From Beta vulgaris subsp. vulgaris (Eukaryota; Streptophyta; Magnoliopsida; Caryophyllales; Amaranthaceae): a stretch of DNA of 64,000 nucleotides. The notes beneath the pieces are model-generated. The model was not told the origin of the DNA and did not search any database. It saw only the letters and a list, made by a program, of their open reading frames with translations. Shown piece by piece: positions 34,774 to 46,313 of the stretch; the stretch's first letter is position 1, and every line of letters begins with the position of its first letter. The translations under genes and the position numbers were made by a program. The stretch spans positions 5,663,044 through 5,727,043 of the forward strand of contig NC_079206.1 of NCBI RefSeq assembly GCF_026745355.1. The letters run 5' to 3'.

Positions 34774-34908
34774 CTCCCTCCGTCCCAAATTATTTGCTAC
34801 ATTTTCTTTATCACAAAGACCAAGGAGAGCGTGGGGACCATTGCCATTACAAGAATGAACAAAAAAGCAAATAGGTAAATTGTGGGACCTATGTACTATA
34901 TATGAAAA

Positions 34909-35432
34909 TCTCTATTATATAAGCCAAGGGAGGAGGTGTGGTGTCCTCTTTTGAAGTGACTGAAATACCCTTAATGATCTAATTAATGGAATGAAAAAAT
35001 TACAAAAGTAAATCATTTAAAAATTCTCATTCCAACTTGCCATTTAAAACAAGTTTAAAATGGTATATGCATCAAATACTTCAATCAAAAAATAAATGGC
35101 CAAAATATTTATACCTTATTAAAAAAGATGGCATACATAACGTGCACATGAAAAGTCTGAATGTTCACTACCTTTGATACTCTTTAATTCAGTAAAACCA
35201 ACTAATTATTTTTGTTTTTTCTGTTCAATATTCATTCACAAAAAATTAATGTTAACAATAACTCACAACCTTTTTATTTTTTTATAGTAGCGAATTAATG
35301 TATCTAAATTCATCTAACTGTTGAATTTTTCACATTTAAGTTTAATCATAAATAAAGTACGAATGGAGTATCGATCTAATAGAATAACAAATTTTAAAAT
35401 TAACGCACGCATCGCGTGCATATGAAGGCTAG
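34909..35432 (+). mobile_element. Non-autonomous Helitron, copy A
   Basis: 524 bp. It starts TCTCTATTATATAAG and ends CTAG, inserted between A and T. A hairpin GCACGCATCGCGTGC ends about ten bases before the CTAG. TC start, 3' hairpin, CTRR end and A/T insertion are the defining Helitron features. No Rep/helicase gene is present. Confidence 0.85.
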
Positions 35433-35692
35433 TACTAATATATTAAAAGGCGTGCCTAAGTCAGAAACGGTGCCACGTGGCGCTCTTCCTAAGGGAGTTT
35501 TACTCCATGTAATCCACCACAATAAAAAAAAATAGAAATTGCATAGTGTAAGGTTTGATCCCGGAACCTCAAGAACATACACTAAAGTCTTAACCACTAG
35601 ACCAAATAATATTTAGTGTTATCATCTTAAATTATAATATTAATAAATGAAAATTTTCCTTATCCGAGGCGTAGCCCGGGCCTAATAACTAG
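35433..35692 (+). mobile_element. Second, different Helitron (5' end probably lost)
   Basis: It begins TACTAATATATTAAAAGG directly at the end of copy A and ends with a GC hairpin GCCCGGGC and CTAATAACTAG followed by T. The 5' TC is absent, so the beginning may have been removed or overwritten. Confidence 0.55.
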
Positions 35693-35704
35693 TTAGTATG
35701 GATA

Positions 35705-35997
35705 TCTATTCTATATAGGAAGAGGGGGTAGGACACCAAAATATCAAAAACCCCATTTTATCCTCATTACATCTCTATTCTAACTACTTACTTTAATTAA
35801 AAAATAAAAAAAAATTTAAAAAAGGAACTACCTAATTAATTTAAAAAATAAAAAAAGACATTACAAAAAGAAAACCATCAACAATTCAAATACCCCTAAT
35901 TTATTAAATATAATTAACAATTAATTTAATTTCTATATTTCCTAAAAAAAATTATTTTTTACGTATTTTTGCACGTATCACGTGCATATAAAACTAG
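35705..35997 (+). mobile_element. Third Helitron family member
   Basis: 293 bp, starting TCTATTCTATATAGGAAG after an A and ending CTAG before a T. The 3' hairpin is GCACGTATCACGTGC, followed by ATATAAAACTAG. It is related to copies A and C at the 3' end only. Confidence 0.75.
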
Positions 35998-36031
35998 TAT
36001 TTACAAAAACCAAGGAGGGAGTGATGACAAA

Positions 36032-36240
36032 TCTCTATTATATAAGCCAAGGGAGGAGGTGTGGTGTCCTCTTTTGAAGTGACTAAAATACCCTTAATGA
36101 TCTCATTAATGGAATGAAAAAAAATTACAAAAGCAAATCGATCATTTAAAAATTCTCATTCCAACTTGTCATTTAAAACAAGTTTAAAATGGTATATGCA
36201 TCAAATACTTCAATCAAAAATTAAATGGACAAAATATTTA
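36032..36240 (+). mobile_element. Helitron copy B, 5' part only
   Basis: It starts TCTCTATTATATAAG and follows copy A closely for 209 bp, then stops at ACAAAATATTTA, where copy C begins with a new 5' end. The 3' remainder of copy B is nowhere in the window. Confidence 0.8.
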
Positions 36241-36757
36241 TCTCTATTATATAAGGCAAGGGAGGAGGTGTGGTGTCCTCTTTTGAACTGACTAAAATAT
36301 CCTTAATGATCTAATTAATGGAATGAAAAAAATTACAAAAACAAATCATTTAAAAATTCTCATTCCAACTTGCCATTTAAAACAAGCTTAAAATGGTATA
36401 TGCATCAAATACTTCAATCAAAAATTAAATAGACAAAATATTTATACCTTATAAAAAAAGATGACATACATAACGTGCACATGAAAAGTCTGAACATTCA
36501 CTACCTTTGATATTCTTTAATTCAGTTAAACCAACTCATTATTTATGTTTTTTCTGTTCAATATTCATTCACAAAAAATTAATGTTAAAAATCACTCACA
36601 ACCTTTTTTTTTACATTAGCGAATTAATATATCTAAATTCATCTAACTGTTGAATTTTTCACATTTAAGTTTAATCATAAATAAAGTACGAATGAAGTAT
36701 CTAATAGAATAACAAATTTTGAAATTAACGCACGCATCGCGTGCATATAAAGGCTAG
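36241..36757 (+). mobile_element. Helitron copy C, complete
   Basis: 517 bp, very similar to copy A over its whole length. It starts TCTCTATTATATAAG, has the hairpin GCACGCATCGCGTGC and ends GGCTAG before T. It is fused head-on to partial copy B. Confidence 0.85.
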
Positions 36758-36873
36758 TTTGTAAATAAAGTGTGGGACCTATGTACTATATATGGAAATA
36801 GTTGTAAATGTAGCAAATAAATTGGGACACATCTAAATGACAAAATGTAGCAAATAAATTGGGACGGAGGGAG

Positions 36874-37706
36874 TAATACTTTTCTTTTGAGGAATAGACC
36901 AAATATGATACTTCAATTGACAACTTAAGACCACTTTAAGAATTTTCAACAAAGAAGTCGACGTTTCAGTGTTGGCTCTGCCCTTCCTTCCAATTTCTCC
37001 CTCTCTTTGTCGTTTCCTACACAACCACCCTCCCGGCTCCCAATATTGAATATAAACTCCAATTTGGTTTAACTCCTTTTCCTCACCATTGAAGCAATTT
37101 GTTGAAGCTTTGAACTTGAAGAACGCGAATCAACTCAGGTGCGTCCGTAATATAAAATTAAAAAAAATCCAAAAAACTTATTTTAACTTGAGTCTTGAGC
37201 TATATGCCTTATGTTTTATGGCTCTCTTGGATAGGTTCATATTTAGGTTAATTTTTTTGGCCACTTTTGAGAACTCGTGGTTTCTCTAGGCTGCGGCCCT
37301 CGCACAAGGCCACTCACAACTTAACTAAATATGAACTAAGAATCAATACAGGCGACCAAGTAAGGCTTGACCTGATAACTCTAAAATGACCATTTTCGGG
37401 GGTAAAAGATTCCCTTTAGCATTTCCTTATCAATTTATTGTAAATACATACTTTACTCAATCTATTTCGACTTCTCAAAGATTACATTATGTTTTATCAT
37501 GCCCAAGAACACCGCCAATCAAAATCTAAACTCCCAATGTTACCAACACCACAAACATGTGGATATCATTTAACTTAAATGGTATAGTCTTATCAAAATA
37601 GTACTCCAAATTTAAGATCAACTCATTTCTATATCATTGTGCTTAATCGTTTATTAGCAGAGGGGAAAACAGACCAATACAATGAACATAATTACAAAAA
37701 AATGCT
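36874..37706. other. Spacer downstream of the P450 gene
   Basis: This includes the 3' flank of the minus-strand P450. A TCTC-rich segment lies at 36985-37020. No gene or repeat was recognised with confidence. Confidence 0.4.
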
Positions 37707-39538
37707 CTAAATACAAACTGGTATTGCTCGAAGTCTCTGAGCTTTCTCCAACGTAAATCCAAACTTTTCCTCCATATCCATCTTCTCGGGTGAAATCCCA
37801 CCTTCTAACTTCCAATCAAACCCATGAATCAAAGATCCCAACATCATATAGATCATCCTAATTGCTAATGGTAATCCAGGACAAATCCTACGTCCACCAC
37901 CAAAAGGAATTAACTCAAAATGAAAACCTTTCACATCCATTTCTAAACCCATAAATCTTTCAGGTTCAAATGAATTGGGTCTCTCCCAATTATTAGGATC
38001 TCTTCCAATTGCCCATACATTCACCAAAACTTGTGCGTTTTTCGGTACTGTAAACCCAAATAATTTTACATCTGAATCTACTTTTCTGGGTACTAAAAAT
38101 GGCACTGCTGGGTGTAATCTGAAAGTCTCTTTTACTATTGCCTGCAAATATGGGAGTCTGGCAATGTCGGATTCTTGAACTGGGTTACCTTTTCCAATTG
38201 TTTCTCGTAATTCTTGTTGTGCTTTCTTCAATTTTTCTGGGTTTCGAAGTAATTCCGCCATTGCCCACTCCATTGTGCTTGATGTTGTATCTGTTCCTGC
38301 TGCAAATAGGTCCTGTGTAGGGAAATTTCATAGTTTTTGATTAGTGCACAGAAGGGCAACTCGAAGAACTAGATTATGAACGCAAAGACCAATATCAATG
38401 AACATGTACTACCACAGTTGTACATATGTTGATCTGGTTAGGTATCTATGTACATTTGGCATTCGGCTTGTTGTCAATGTATATTTGGCTTGTTATCGAT
38501 GTACATGTCCGCATCATATGCTAAATGTATTAGCATGTTTACGATCCAGACGTTGCACGGGAGGTGCTCGATGAGATGTCTCAAAGAAGCTAATATAAAA
38601 AATGACAATAAAAAAAAGAGCAAGTATTTGTATATATTTACCACTAATAAGCTAGGGATGTTTATTGGGTCGATTTCCTCTGTTTTGTCTTGATTAATGC
38701 CTAATAATGCATCAAGAACATCATTGCCTAGTATTGAATCTGATGGTTTGTTGCCCTGTAATCGTTGATCAATCATAGAGTTGAATAAATCTATCATCTT
38801 TTGGAACTGAACACTTGTACGCCGCCTGATGCCTTGTGGGTCGAATCTTTTTAGAAATGGGAAATAATCTGCAAAGTTGGGTTTTCCTGCTTCTTCCATT
38901 ACACCTCGTACTATCTCTTTAAATTCACGAGAAAATTTCGAACTAGGATCACCCAAATCCACTGAAAAGATTGTGCTTGATAACAGATTCAAGGTAGTTG
39001 TGAATGCTGCTTGCCCAACATCCATTGCAATGTTAGATTCACTGCATTTTTGGGCATAGGAAAGCAGATCTTTTACCTTCTTTGTTCTAAGGCTTTGGCT
39101 GGCATCAAGTCTACTAGTGGCAAAAACTTTAGAGTTACAGATTTTGCGAAGATTTCGCCATTTTGGTGATAATGGAAGCCAGACTATTGAGTTTTCATGG
39201 TGATTGACTGCGCAAACAGCATCAATAACCATCCTATTGGAGAAGGCAAGATCATTCCTTTGGAGGGCTTCTTTGGCCATGGCAGCTGAAGAAATGATCA
39301 CAGTTGGTACACGGCCGAGCTGCAGTGTCATTAGAGGGCCATATCTCTTGGCAAGTTCAGTCAAGGAGATATGTGGCTTGGTGCCAAGGCTAAAGAGGTT
39401 GCCAAAGATAGGTAGTGTAGGAGGACCTGGTGGTAATATCCTTGGATTTGAATCACTGTCTTTTTTAACATTGGAAAGAAAGAGATGGAATACAATCCAT
39501 GCTAAAAGCAGACACAACACAAAGCTCAGGTAATCCAT
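37707..39538 (-). CDS. Cytochrome P450, CYP76-like
   Basis: Two exons on the minus strand, 39538-38642 and 38312-37707 (500 residues), with the single intron at the position usual for CYP76 genes (before DLFAAGTDTT). Start: MDYLSFVLCLLLAWIVFHLF, an N-terminal membrane anchor, then the PPGP hinge (ILPPGPPTLPIFGNL). Key motifs are complete: I-helix AAGTDTT (303-309), K-helix ETFR (361-364), FEPERF, and the heme loop FGGGRRICPG with Cys443. This is an endoplasmic-reticulum monooxygenase needing a P450 reductase. CYP76 members act on monoterpenols, other terpenoids, herbicides or, in Caryophyllales, tyrosine (CYP76AD). The sequence alone does not tell which substrate applies; subfamily and substrate are open. 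Two degraded copies lie 3 and 19 kb further on in the same orientation. Confidence 0.93.
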
Positions 39539-40016
39539 GGATGTTTGATGCTGTGTGTATCTTTTGTGGTGCGTATTTCTTGTATCTGAGGTTATTTCAT
39601 ATGATGTTATGATGAATGCTTGAAGCTGGAGGTCAATTCGCTTTGTTATATTAAGTGGGAGCAGATTGCTTATCATTAAAGAAGTTTATCTTGTATGTAG
39701 GACCATATAGAAATTTGGAATGGCAATAATAAAATGGATATGTTATCACTATCTTCCACATGAAGTGCTGTATGCTTGATTTTATTCAGATATGCATGAT
39801 TTGGTTATATTTTTTTTTGTGGAACTAGTGCATGTTAAGCAGATTTTTTTTATAAAGAATAAGGTAAGGAGAACACTTGACAATTTGGGGAATAAAGGGG
39901 ATCCTAACTTGCGTAAGGTGAAAATCGATCCCGAGACTACTTGTGTATAAGCAAATATCTCTGTTAGTGTATTTTAATAAAATTTATGTTGTTAGCTAAT
40001 ACTTTTGGTACTTGTT
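39539..40016. other. P450 upstream region
   Basis: This is the promoter and 5' flank of the minus-strand P450. No specific element is supported. Confidence 0.4.
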
Positions 40017-40790
40017 TATTCTCCACTTTGGTGCCCCAAGGCTTTGTGAAATTCCACTTTGAGTGCCTTTTACAAATGTATTTTGGTTTCTCAATTTGAA
40101 ATAAGTTGTATCTTAGTGCCTTTGGATTTCACTAGTTCCGATTTACTGCTAGTAATCACGTGTTAGTGTGCATATATCGTTTCTGAATTACAATGCTCCT
40201 TGGGGACTTATTCACTTCGTCGCGTATTAATACTGATTTTTATAAATATTTATTGATGTTGTCTTAGTTTGTTGTTTCTCAGTCAGTAGGCGTGGGTGTT
40301 TCTCGGTTCTTCAACGTGGTTGGTTTGTTGTTTTTTGCTCGTTTTAGTGGTGATATTGTTAAGGGGTCTTTGTGGTTTTGGAGCGTTTTGGTTTGGCGTT
40401 TTCATGTATTTGTCTTTCAAGATGTTATAGTGTTGGCACTTTATTGTATGGCCTTTTAACTCTATTATGAGTTTTAATGAAATTAACTAAATTATCCAAA
40501 AAAAAAAAAAACATTATCCTTTAAAGATTTCTTTTAACATAGAGAGACTCAGGAAGTTAATCAAATGTTACCAAAGTCAACAATAATTTAATCCTCAAGT
40601 CAACAAAATGGAATTGTTGGAACCTCATGACATCAAAGTAGAAAGGTTTCCAAAAGTCCACGGTACTAAAATGGAATTAGTGATCTATAAGGCACCAAAA
40701 TGAAATTTCTCTAACCATTATGAAAAATTTACTAAATCTTTGTGGCACTAAAATAAAATTAGTGAAACCATGGGACACCCAAGTGGAATA
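40017..40790. mobile_element. Degenerate inverted-repeat element with a LINE-like tail inserted
   Basis: The left end (CTCCACTTTGGTGCCCCAAG, then TTTGTGAAATTCCACTTTGA) matches the reverse complement of the right end (TTCCACTTGGGTGTCCCATG, then GTTTCACTAATTTTATTTTA) imperfectly. Between them, about 40250-40512, is a stretch ending ATTATGAGTTTTAATGAAAT ... ATCC and 13-14 A, which looks like the 3' end of a 5'-truncated plant LINE. Class of the outer element is not known. Confidence 0.4.
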
Positions 40791-42205
40791 GCACTATAAC
40801 TCATGGCCCTAATGGGGAAATATTTCCTTATGTTTTATAATTACGAAATATTTTGGATTGGATTTGGATTTGGCAAAGTCCAGACTAATCCGTCCAATTT
40901 ACAACCCCTAACCATCACCATTTGCATGAAGGTCTTTTATTTGGAGTATACTTAGGTTGTATGTACTTCTTATTTAGCTCATAGATGTCATTGGTCTTTA
41001 TGGAAAATGCTTTCATCTTGCTGAAGCTGCCCAAGTGAGTGAAGCATGTGATCATACTAATGCAAGTGTTTTTCTTAAAGTGGCACATACTGAATTATAG
41101 TACGCAAAAACATAATTATTGACAGCTTGCAGAGTTGCAGTTTACTGTGTAATTGAGATTTGCGAAGCTCCTTTATTGCTCTTTTCTCTACATGGTTGTA
41201 TATGGGATTGGTTAATCATACAAAAGCATGAAATCTTCACATACAGTGAAATAGATGTTTAAAAAGTTCTCCTTTAACCTTGGGAGCTTCTCAGGAACTT
41301 TTATTGTGTTACTTGTTGTGGCCTGGTTAAAAACAACATGAGCTCTTACCCTCTTACTCAGATTCAGTAGGAAATTAAATTTGACCTATTAAATAGAGAA
41401 TAATTATCAAGCTTCTTACTCCAAAGTAGCAGCAATTTCTTTTTCAAATGCATATTGCATACCTCAGTGTAAAACTTGGAACTGGGGAACTTAAGGTCAG
41501 GATTTTAATGGGCATGGGGTCAGTGGGGAACTTATGGTTTTAGGAGTATTTTTTTTTCTTAACAGAAAGAAAATTTGGATTGACAGTGTGGTCTGTTAGG
41601 GCTTATCTTCAATTAGCCAGTGTGGTACTGTGGTCTGATCCAATATAGGCTGGTTCTTTCTGTTCTTTGAAACTCTTGTCTTTGTCAAATCCATACATCT
41701 CAGTTTGCTTCAGGTGTGCATATCTTCACTCTACTCTTGATAGTACGTCGTGATTCACTGGGTTTGACATAAAATTGGTACAAGGGTGGCCAAACTTGCA
41801 CATCTCACTTTGAAATATATTGGTACAAGGTTCTATCATCCTAGAGACAATAAAAATATTGTAGGATAGTACCACAAGCATATGGTTCATGCCAAACATC
41901 AGATAACAATACCCGTCTTTATTAAAACCTGAAAGATGTAAACCCTTGGTGTTTTTTTGTTTGTTTGTTTGTGAGGTGAGTTAAACCTTGATTATGGTTT
42001 AGGTGTTCGAGAACTTTTTAATGAAAAAAGACATTTGTAGAATTGCTTCTTTAATTGTGAAGGTGTTTCTGTTTTGCATGGAGTTGTAGCAGCTATGTTT
42101 ATAAAACTAAATTTTGGAAGATCAGAAACTGCATACAACTTGCTTAATTTAAGAATATGACACTGACTCTACAGTCAAGGGACTAACAGTAATGACCTCT
42201 TCATG
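40791..42205. other. Spacer between the P450 and its first relic
   Basis: AT-rich sequence with no recognised gene. A short GTTTGTTTGTTTGT repeat lies near 41958-41971. Confidence 0.4.
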
Positions 42206-43165
42206 TTGGCAAAGTTTTCTGGGTACCAGAAATGGGACTGCCGGGTGTAATCTGAAGGTCTCTTTGACAACTGCTTGCAAGTATGGCTAGTGGGAGATAT
42301 CAGATTCTTCTACTGGGTTTACTCTTCCGATGATTTCATGCAGCTCTGCTTTTGCTTTCTTCAGCTTTTCTGGGTTGTGAAGTAGCTCTAACATAGCCCA
42401 TTCGAGGGTGTTTTGTTGTTGTGTCAATTCCCCCACCAAAGAGGTCCTGCAAAGAAAACTCGTCGAGGTTTTGGAGAAAGCCAAGGAAGAAACGTAGTGC
42501 AATTTGTAAGTGAAAAATTTGGAAAGAAGAGTAGATATCAAACTAGTAATTCAGAGCTGTAGTCACCTAAATCCACTGAGAAAAAGGTGCTTGCTAATAA
42601 ATTCAAGGTAGTTGTGAAGGCTACTTGGCCGATATTACTACTACACCTGCTTCACTGCTTTTCTCCACATAGAATAAGATCTTTCACCTTATTTCTTCGA
42701 AGGCTTTGGCTGGCGTCAAGTTTACTGGTAGAGAAAACATGTGAGTTGCAGATTTTGTGGAGATTTCGCCATTGAGATGCTACTGGCAACCAGACTACTG
42801 AATTTTCATGATGGCCTAGTGCACGGACTCCATCAACGAGCATCCGGTTGGAGAAGGAAATATCACTTTTTTTTGAAGGGCTTCTTTCGCCATGGTAGCC
42901 GAAGAAATGATCACTGTTGGCAGTTGGCACACATCCGAGCTGCAAAGTCATGAGGGGACCACATCTCTTGGCAAGTTCTGTCAAGGCGATATGCGGCTTG
43001 GTGCCGAGGCTGAAAAGTTTCCCAAAGATGGTTAGAGCCCTAGAGGGGGAGGAACTGGGGGTAGTATATTGGGTTTGTTTCACTGCCTTTTCTTGCAGTT
43101 GAGAGGAGAAGATATTTTGTGATCCCTGCTAATGCAAGGCACAGCACAAAGTTCAGCTAATCCAT
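42206..43165 (-). pseudogene. CYP76-like P450 relic, internally deleted
   Basis: The N-terminal half is present with shifts between about 43165 and 42556 (GTKPHIALTELAKRCGPLMT, HHENSVVWLPVASQWRNLHK, SKLDASQSLRRNKVKDL), up to the LSTFFSVDLGD region. The rest of exon 1 is missing. Exon 2 resumes near 42446 (DLFGGGIDTT), changes frame, continues as EWAMLELLHNPEKLKKAKAE and ends near 42206 around the K-helix and PFLVPRK region. The heme-binding loop is gone. Similarity to the intact neighbour at 37.7-39.5 kb is high, so this is a decayed tandem duplicate. Confidence 0.9.
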
Positions 43166-43337
43166 GGGTCTCTTGTAGCTCTGTGTTATTTTGCCTTCAC
43201 TGTCTTTGGACTGTGTACCTTTGGTAGAATAGATCTCTTATTGCTCCATTTTCCGACAAAATCACCATTATTCTAACTTTATTTATTGAAGTATTTAGTG
43301 GCTTTTCACAATACACTTGCTGTTTTGTGGCACTATA

Positions 43338-43620
43338 TCTATACAAATATATTAAAAGATGTGTGTGACAATGTATACACGCTACGTGTCACCTTTGTTA
43401 CTTCACTCGAATTGTCCAATGTGTACATAAATCATGTTGATTAACATAAGTAAATTTAGCTTACCACAAGATTTGAACTCGTTACCTCTTGTTATTATAA
43501 CATGACACAATTACCATATCAATTAAACTTTTAATCATGCTTTCAGTATTCACAATAAAAAATTTAATTTACCATCTAGTATAAGACATAATACAATAAG
43601 AAACCACTAGAGAATCAACC
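43338..43620. mobile_element. Helitron-like fragment (5' end type)
   Basis: It starts TCTATACAAATATATTAAAAG, the 5' style of Helitrons. It contains ATTTGAACTCGTTACCTCTTGTTATTATAACATGA, split here as ATTTGAACTCGTTACCTC then TTGTTATTATAACATGA, which recurs near 51911 in another Helitron-like stretch. No 3' end with hairpin and CTAG was found. Confidence 0.4.
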
Positions 43621-44986
43621 CTCTTGGTAAAAATAAACCCAAAGGCCATCGCTTTGCATTATAAAAAAAAAAAGAAAACCTCACTAACAGAACTACAGAA
43701 GTGGAAGTAAAGATGTGTACATCAATAAACATTAAAAAAAAAATCTAAAAACCTATTTAGCATGGAAAATCTCATGAAGATCATGTTTCCCATTTCCGAA
43801 ATTCGAGAGAACTTAATTTCTTTGAAAGACCGACGAGTTTTCTGCCTCAATGATCTTCAATCACAAAATATCCCCAACTAAAAATCTCTTAGCTAACTAT
43901 ATAGTCTATGCCCTATTATATACATCTTTTGTCGGTAATATACAAAATAACAACAGATTTCTATGCAACAATAGTTATTTAGTCCTAAATTTTGGGTATC
44001 ACGAGAAATGAACAAATAGGGTGTTCGAAAGCTTTTTCGAGGCAACACAAATGTGCCAAACACCCGCGCAAAGTTACAAGTCACATTGACTTTCCTAGCT
44101 AGGATTGTTTCGGGAGAACATATGACCATGCCTCGAGAAGTCCAAAAATGTCCCAAAAACAGCCAAAATTGAAGGTTATAATACACACTTTCATACTTTC
44201 CTGTGGCCCGAAATCCAAGCAGCACAGTGATAAGTGCGTTTTTAACGCATTTTATGGAATTCTTTTTAGCTCATTTTAACCCTCTTTCCCCCCTTCCTTC
44301 CATCTTTCTTCTCTATTTCCCCTTCTATTTTATTCACTTGATCATTCTTGATCATAGTGATATTTTGCTAGATTTTCAGTAATTTTTGACCGAATTTCTA
44401 GTATATTTGTTTTCACCCTGTTTTATATTCTTAATATAGGTGGAACTACCTAAGATGGATATGAGTTATAGAGTTTGCAAAATGAAGCAATGAAAATAGA
44501 GCACGCATTGAGAAATGGTATGCTTGCACCATGCCCCATATCCGCTCGCACAAAGGAGCACATAGTGCCTTGAAATCTTGTATGGGGAACTTCAAATGAA
44601 CACAACTTTCCAACCACAAATCGGATGAAGGTAATTCCAATTGGAGGTGAAAGCTCGTTTCGACATCTTCCCGATGATTAGTCATAAGCTTGATTGGGAT
44701 ATAAAATAAAGAAGTTATGCTCGTTTTAAGTTGAACTGTCCGACCAGATCAGAAGGTTTTGGTGCGCCCGCACCATTCGAATCCGCAAAAGGAAAAAAAA
44801 CTCGAGGCTACTTAAAAACGAGAGTTTTTGTGTTATGTTTGGATTATGCTTTATTATTCTAGTTTTTAGAGAGTATTATTAGGGTTTATACTAGAGAGAT
44901 AAACACTTTTTTTTTATTGAGATTAGAGATTAATTAATCGTAGTTTGTGATTCCGATAACGTTCAAGGTACTTTTCATTCATTTTA

Positions 44987-46313
44987 TACAAGTAGTGGAA
45001 AAATGAAGAAGGGTTGCGCTAAAAAAGGCATGTAGGGCTGCGCTTTTTGACAGCAGCCCTTTCAGTAGCAGCCCTTCACTTTTTAAGTAGGGCTGCGCTA
45101 GAAAAGCGCAGCCCTTAAGCTAGAAGGGCTGCGCTAGTTAGGAAAAAGCGCACCCTTCTAGCCCAGAAGGGCTGCGCTAGTTAGGAAAAAGAGCAGCCCT
45201 TCTGGGCTAGAAGGGCTGCGCTTTTTCCTAACTAGCGCAGCGCTTCCTACCAAAAAAAAAAAAAAAAAAAAATTTTTTGTCATTTTTTTTACTCATAATC
45301 TCACATTTTCTGAAATTAAACAGAAGAGAAGAGAAACGAAACGAAAATACTAAACCCAAAACAATAAAAAGAATGAAACGAAAATGAAAAAAAGGAACAA
45401 AAACTAATATACAAAGAGAAGTATACAATAAGTATACAAGAAGTAAACAAGAACATTAATCAAAATAAACAAAGAGAAGTATACAAGATAACATTAATCA
45501 AAATAAACAAAGAGAAGTATACAAGAATAACATTAATCAAAATAAACAAAGAGAAGTATACAAGAATAACATTCAAAACAAAGAGAAGTATACAAGAACA
45601 TTAATCAAAACAAAGAGAAGTATACAAGCAAGAACATTAATCAAAACAAAGAGAAGTATACAAGAACATTAATCAAAACATATAAACAAAGAGAAGTATA
45701 CAAGAACATTAATATGATTGAAAAATACAAGAACTACAAACCTATATAATGTTTAAATACATAAAACAAAACCCAAATACATAATTTAAAGGAAAAAAAA
45801 ATTTCGGAAAAACTTAAAATGGCTATTTGGAGGCTTAAACGAACTCGGATGGCTTAAAAAGCCTAAACATCACAGCATAGCGGTGAGTTTGACTCGTTGG
45901 CCCGTTCCGTTTCCGAAAAGGTATCACAATAGGCAATCGGACTCCGTCGCCATGTTTAGTGCAAATCATTTCAAGGTTTTTGTCGCAAATGTTTATGAGA
46001 GTTTTTGAGAGAGAAGAGAGGATGAGAGAGAAGAGAGGATGAGAGAGAAGGAGGAAAGGAATAATGAGGGACGTGAGAGAGGAGAGAGAATGAGGGATAA
46101 TATATTTGACGAATCCCCGCTCAGTATTTCAAAGCCCACGATTCCGAAATTTCAAATTTTTTCAGGAAGGGCTGCGCTTTTTTAAAAAAGCGCAGCCCTA
46201 CTAAGAAGAAGGGCTGCGCTTTTTAAAAAAGCACAGCCCTTCACTAAGTAGGGCTGCGCTTTTTTAAAAGCGCAGCCCTTCTAGTGAAGCCCTTTATGTT
46301 TTTTCCCCTAGTG
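44987..46313. mobile_element. Non-autonomous CACTA element nested in the solo LTR
   Basis: The right end, read on the minus strand, is CACTAGGGGAAAAAACATAA; the left end is TACAAGTAGTGGAAAAATGA, a two-base variant of CACTAGTAGTGG. TTA flanks both sides (44984-44986 and 46314-46316), the 3-bp duplication expected of CACTA elements. Subterminal parts are full of AGGGCTGCGCTTTTT and its reverse complement, at least ten copies, forming strong hairpins. No transposase is present. Confidence 0.75.
45412..45710. repeat. Minisatellite inside the CACTA element
   Basis: Eight copies of a 31-59-bp spaced unit sharing AAAGAGAAGTATACAA followed by AACATTAATCAAAA (near 45412, 45471, 45509, 45548, 45579, 45612, 45648 and 45688). 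Confidence 0.9.

Larger units (their letters stand above)
34774..36873. mobile_element. Stowaway-type MITE (probably two joined copies) filled with Helitrons
   Basis: The outer ends are perfect inverted repeats: CTCCCTCCGTCCC on the left and GGGACGGAGGGAG on the right, with TA on both sides. The MITE sequence itself is only 34774-34908, about 36001-36031 and 36758-36873. Two words occur twice (GTGGGACCTATGTACTATAT near 34882 and 36772; CCAAGGAG near 34828 and 36010), which suggests two tandem MITE copies of which one left and one right arm survive. The rest consists of Helitron insertions listed separately. Confidence 0.8.

Noticed and set aside
37707..39538. Naming the P450 as the betalain enzyme CYP76AD1
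   Set aside because: Only general CYP76-type features are visible. The N-terminal half differs from remembered CYP76AD sequences, so substrate and subfamily cannot be assigned.
45412..45710. CRISPR-like array of repeats and spacers
   Set aside because: This is plant nuclear DNA, the intervals are themselves repeats, and the tract lies within a CACTA element: an ordinary minisatellite.
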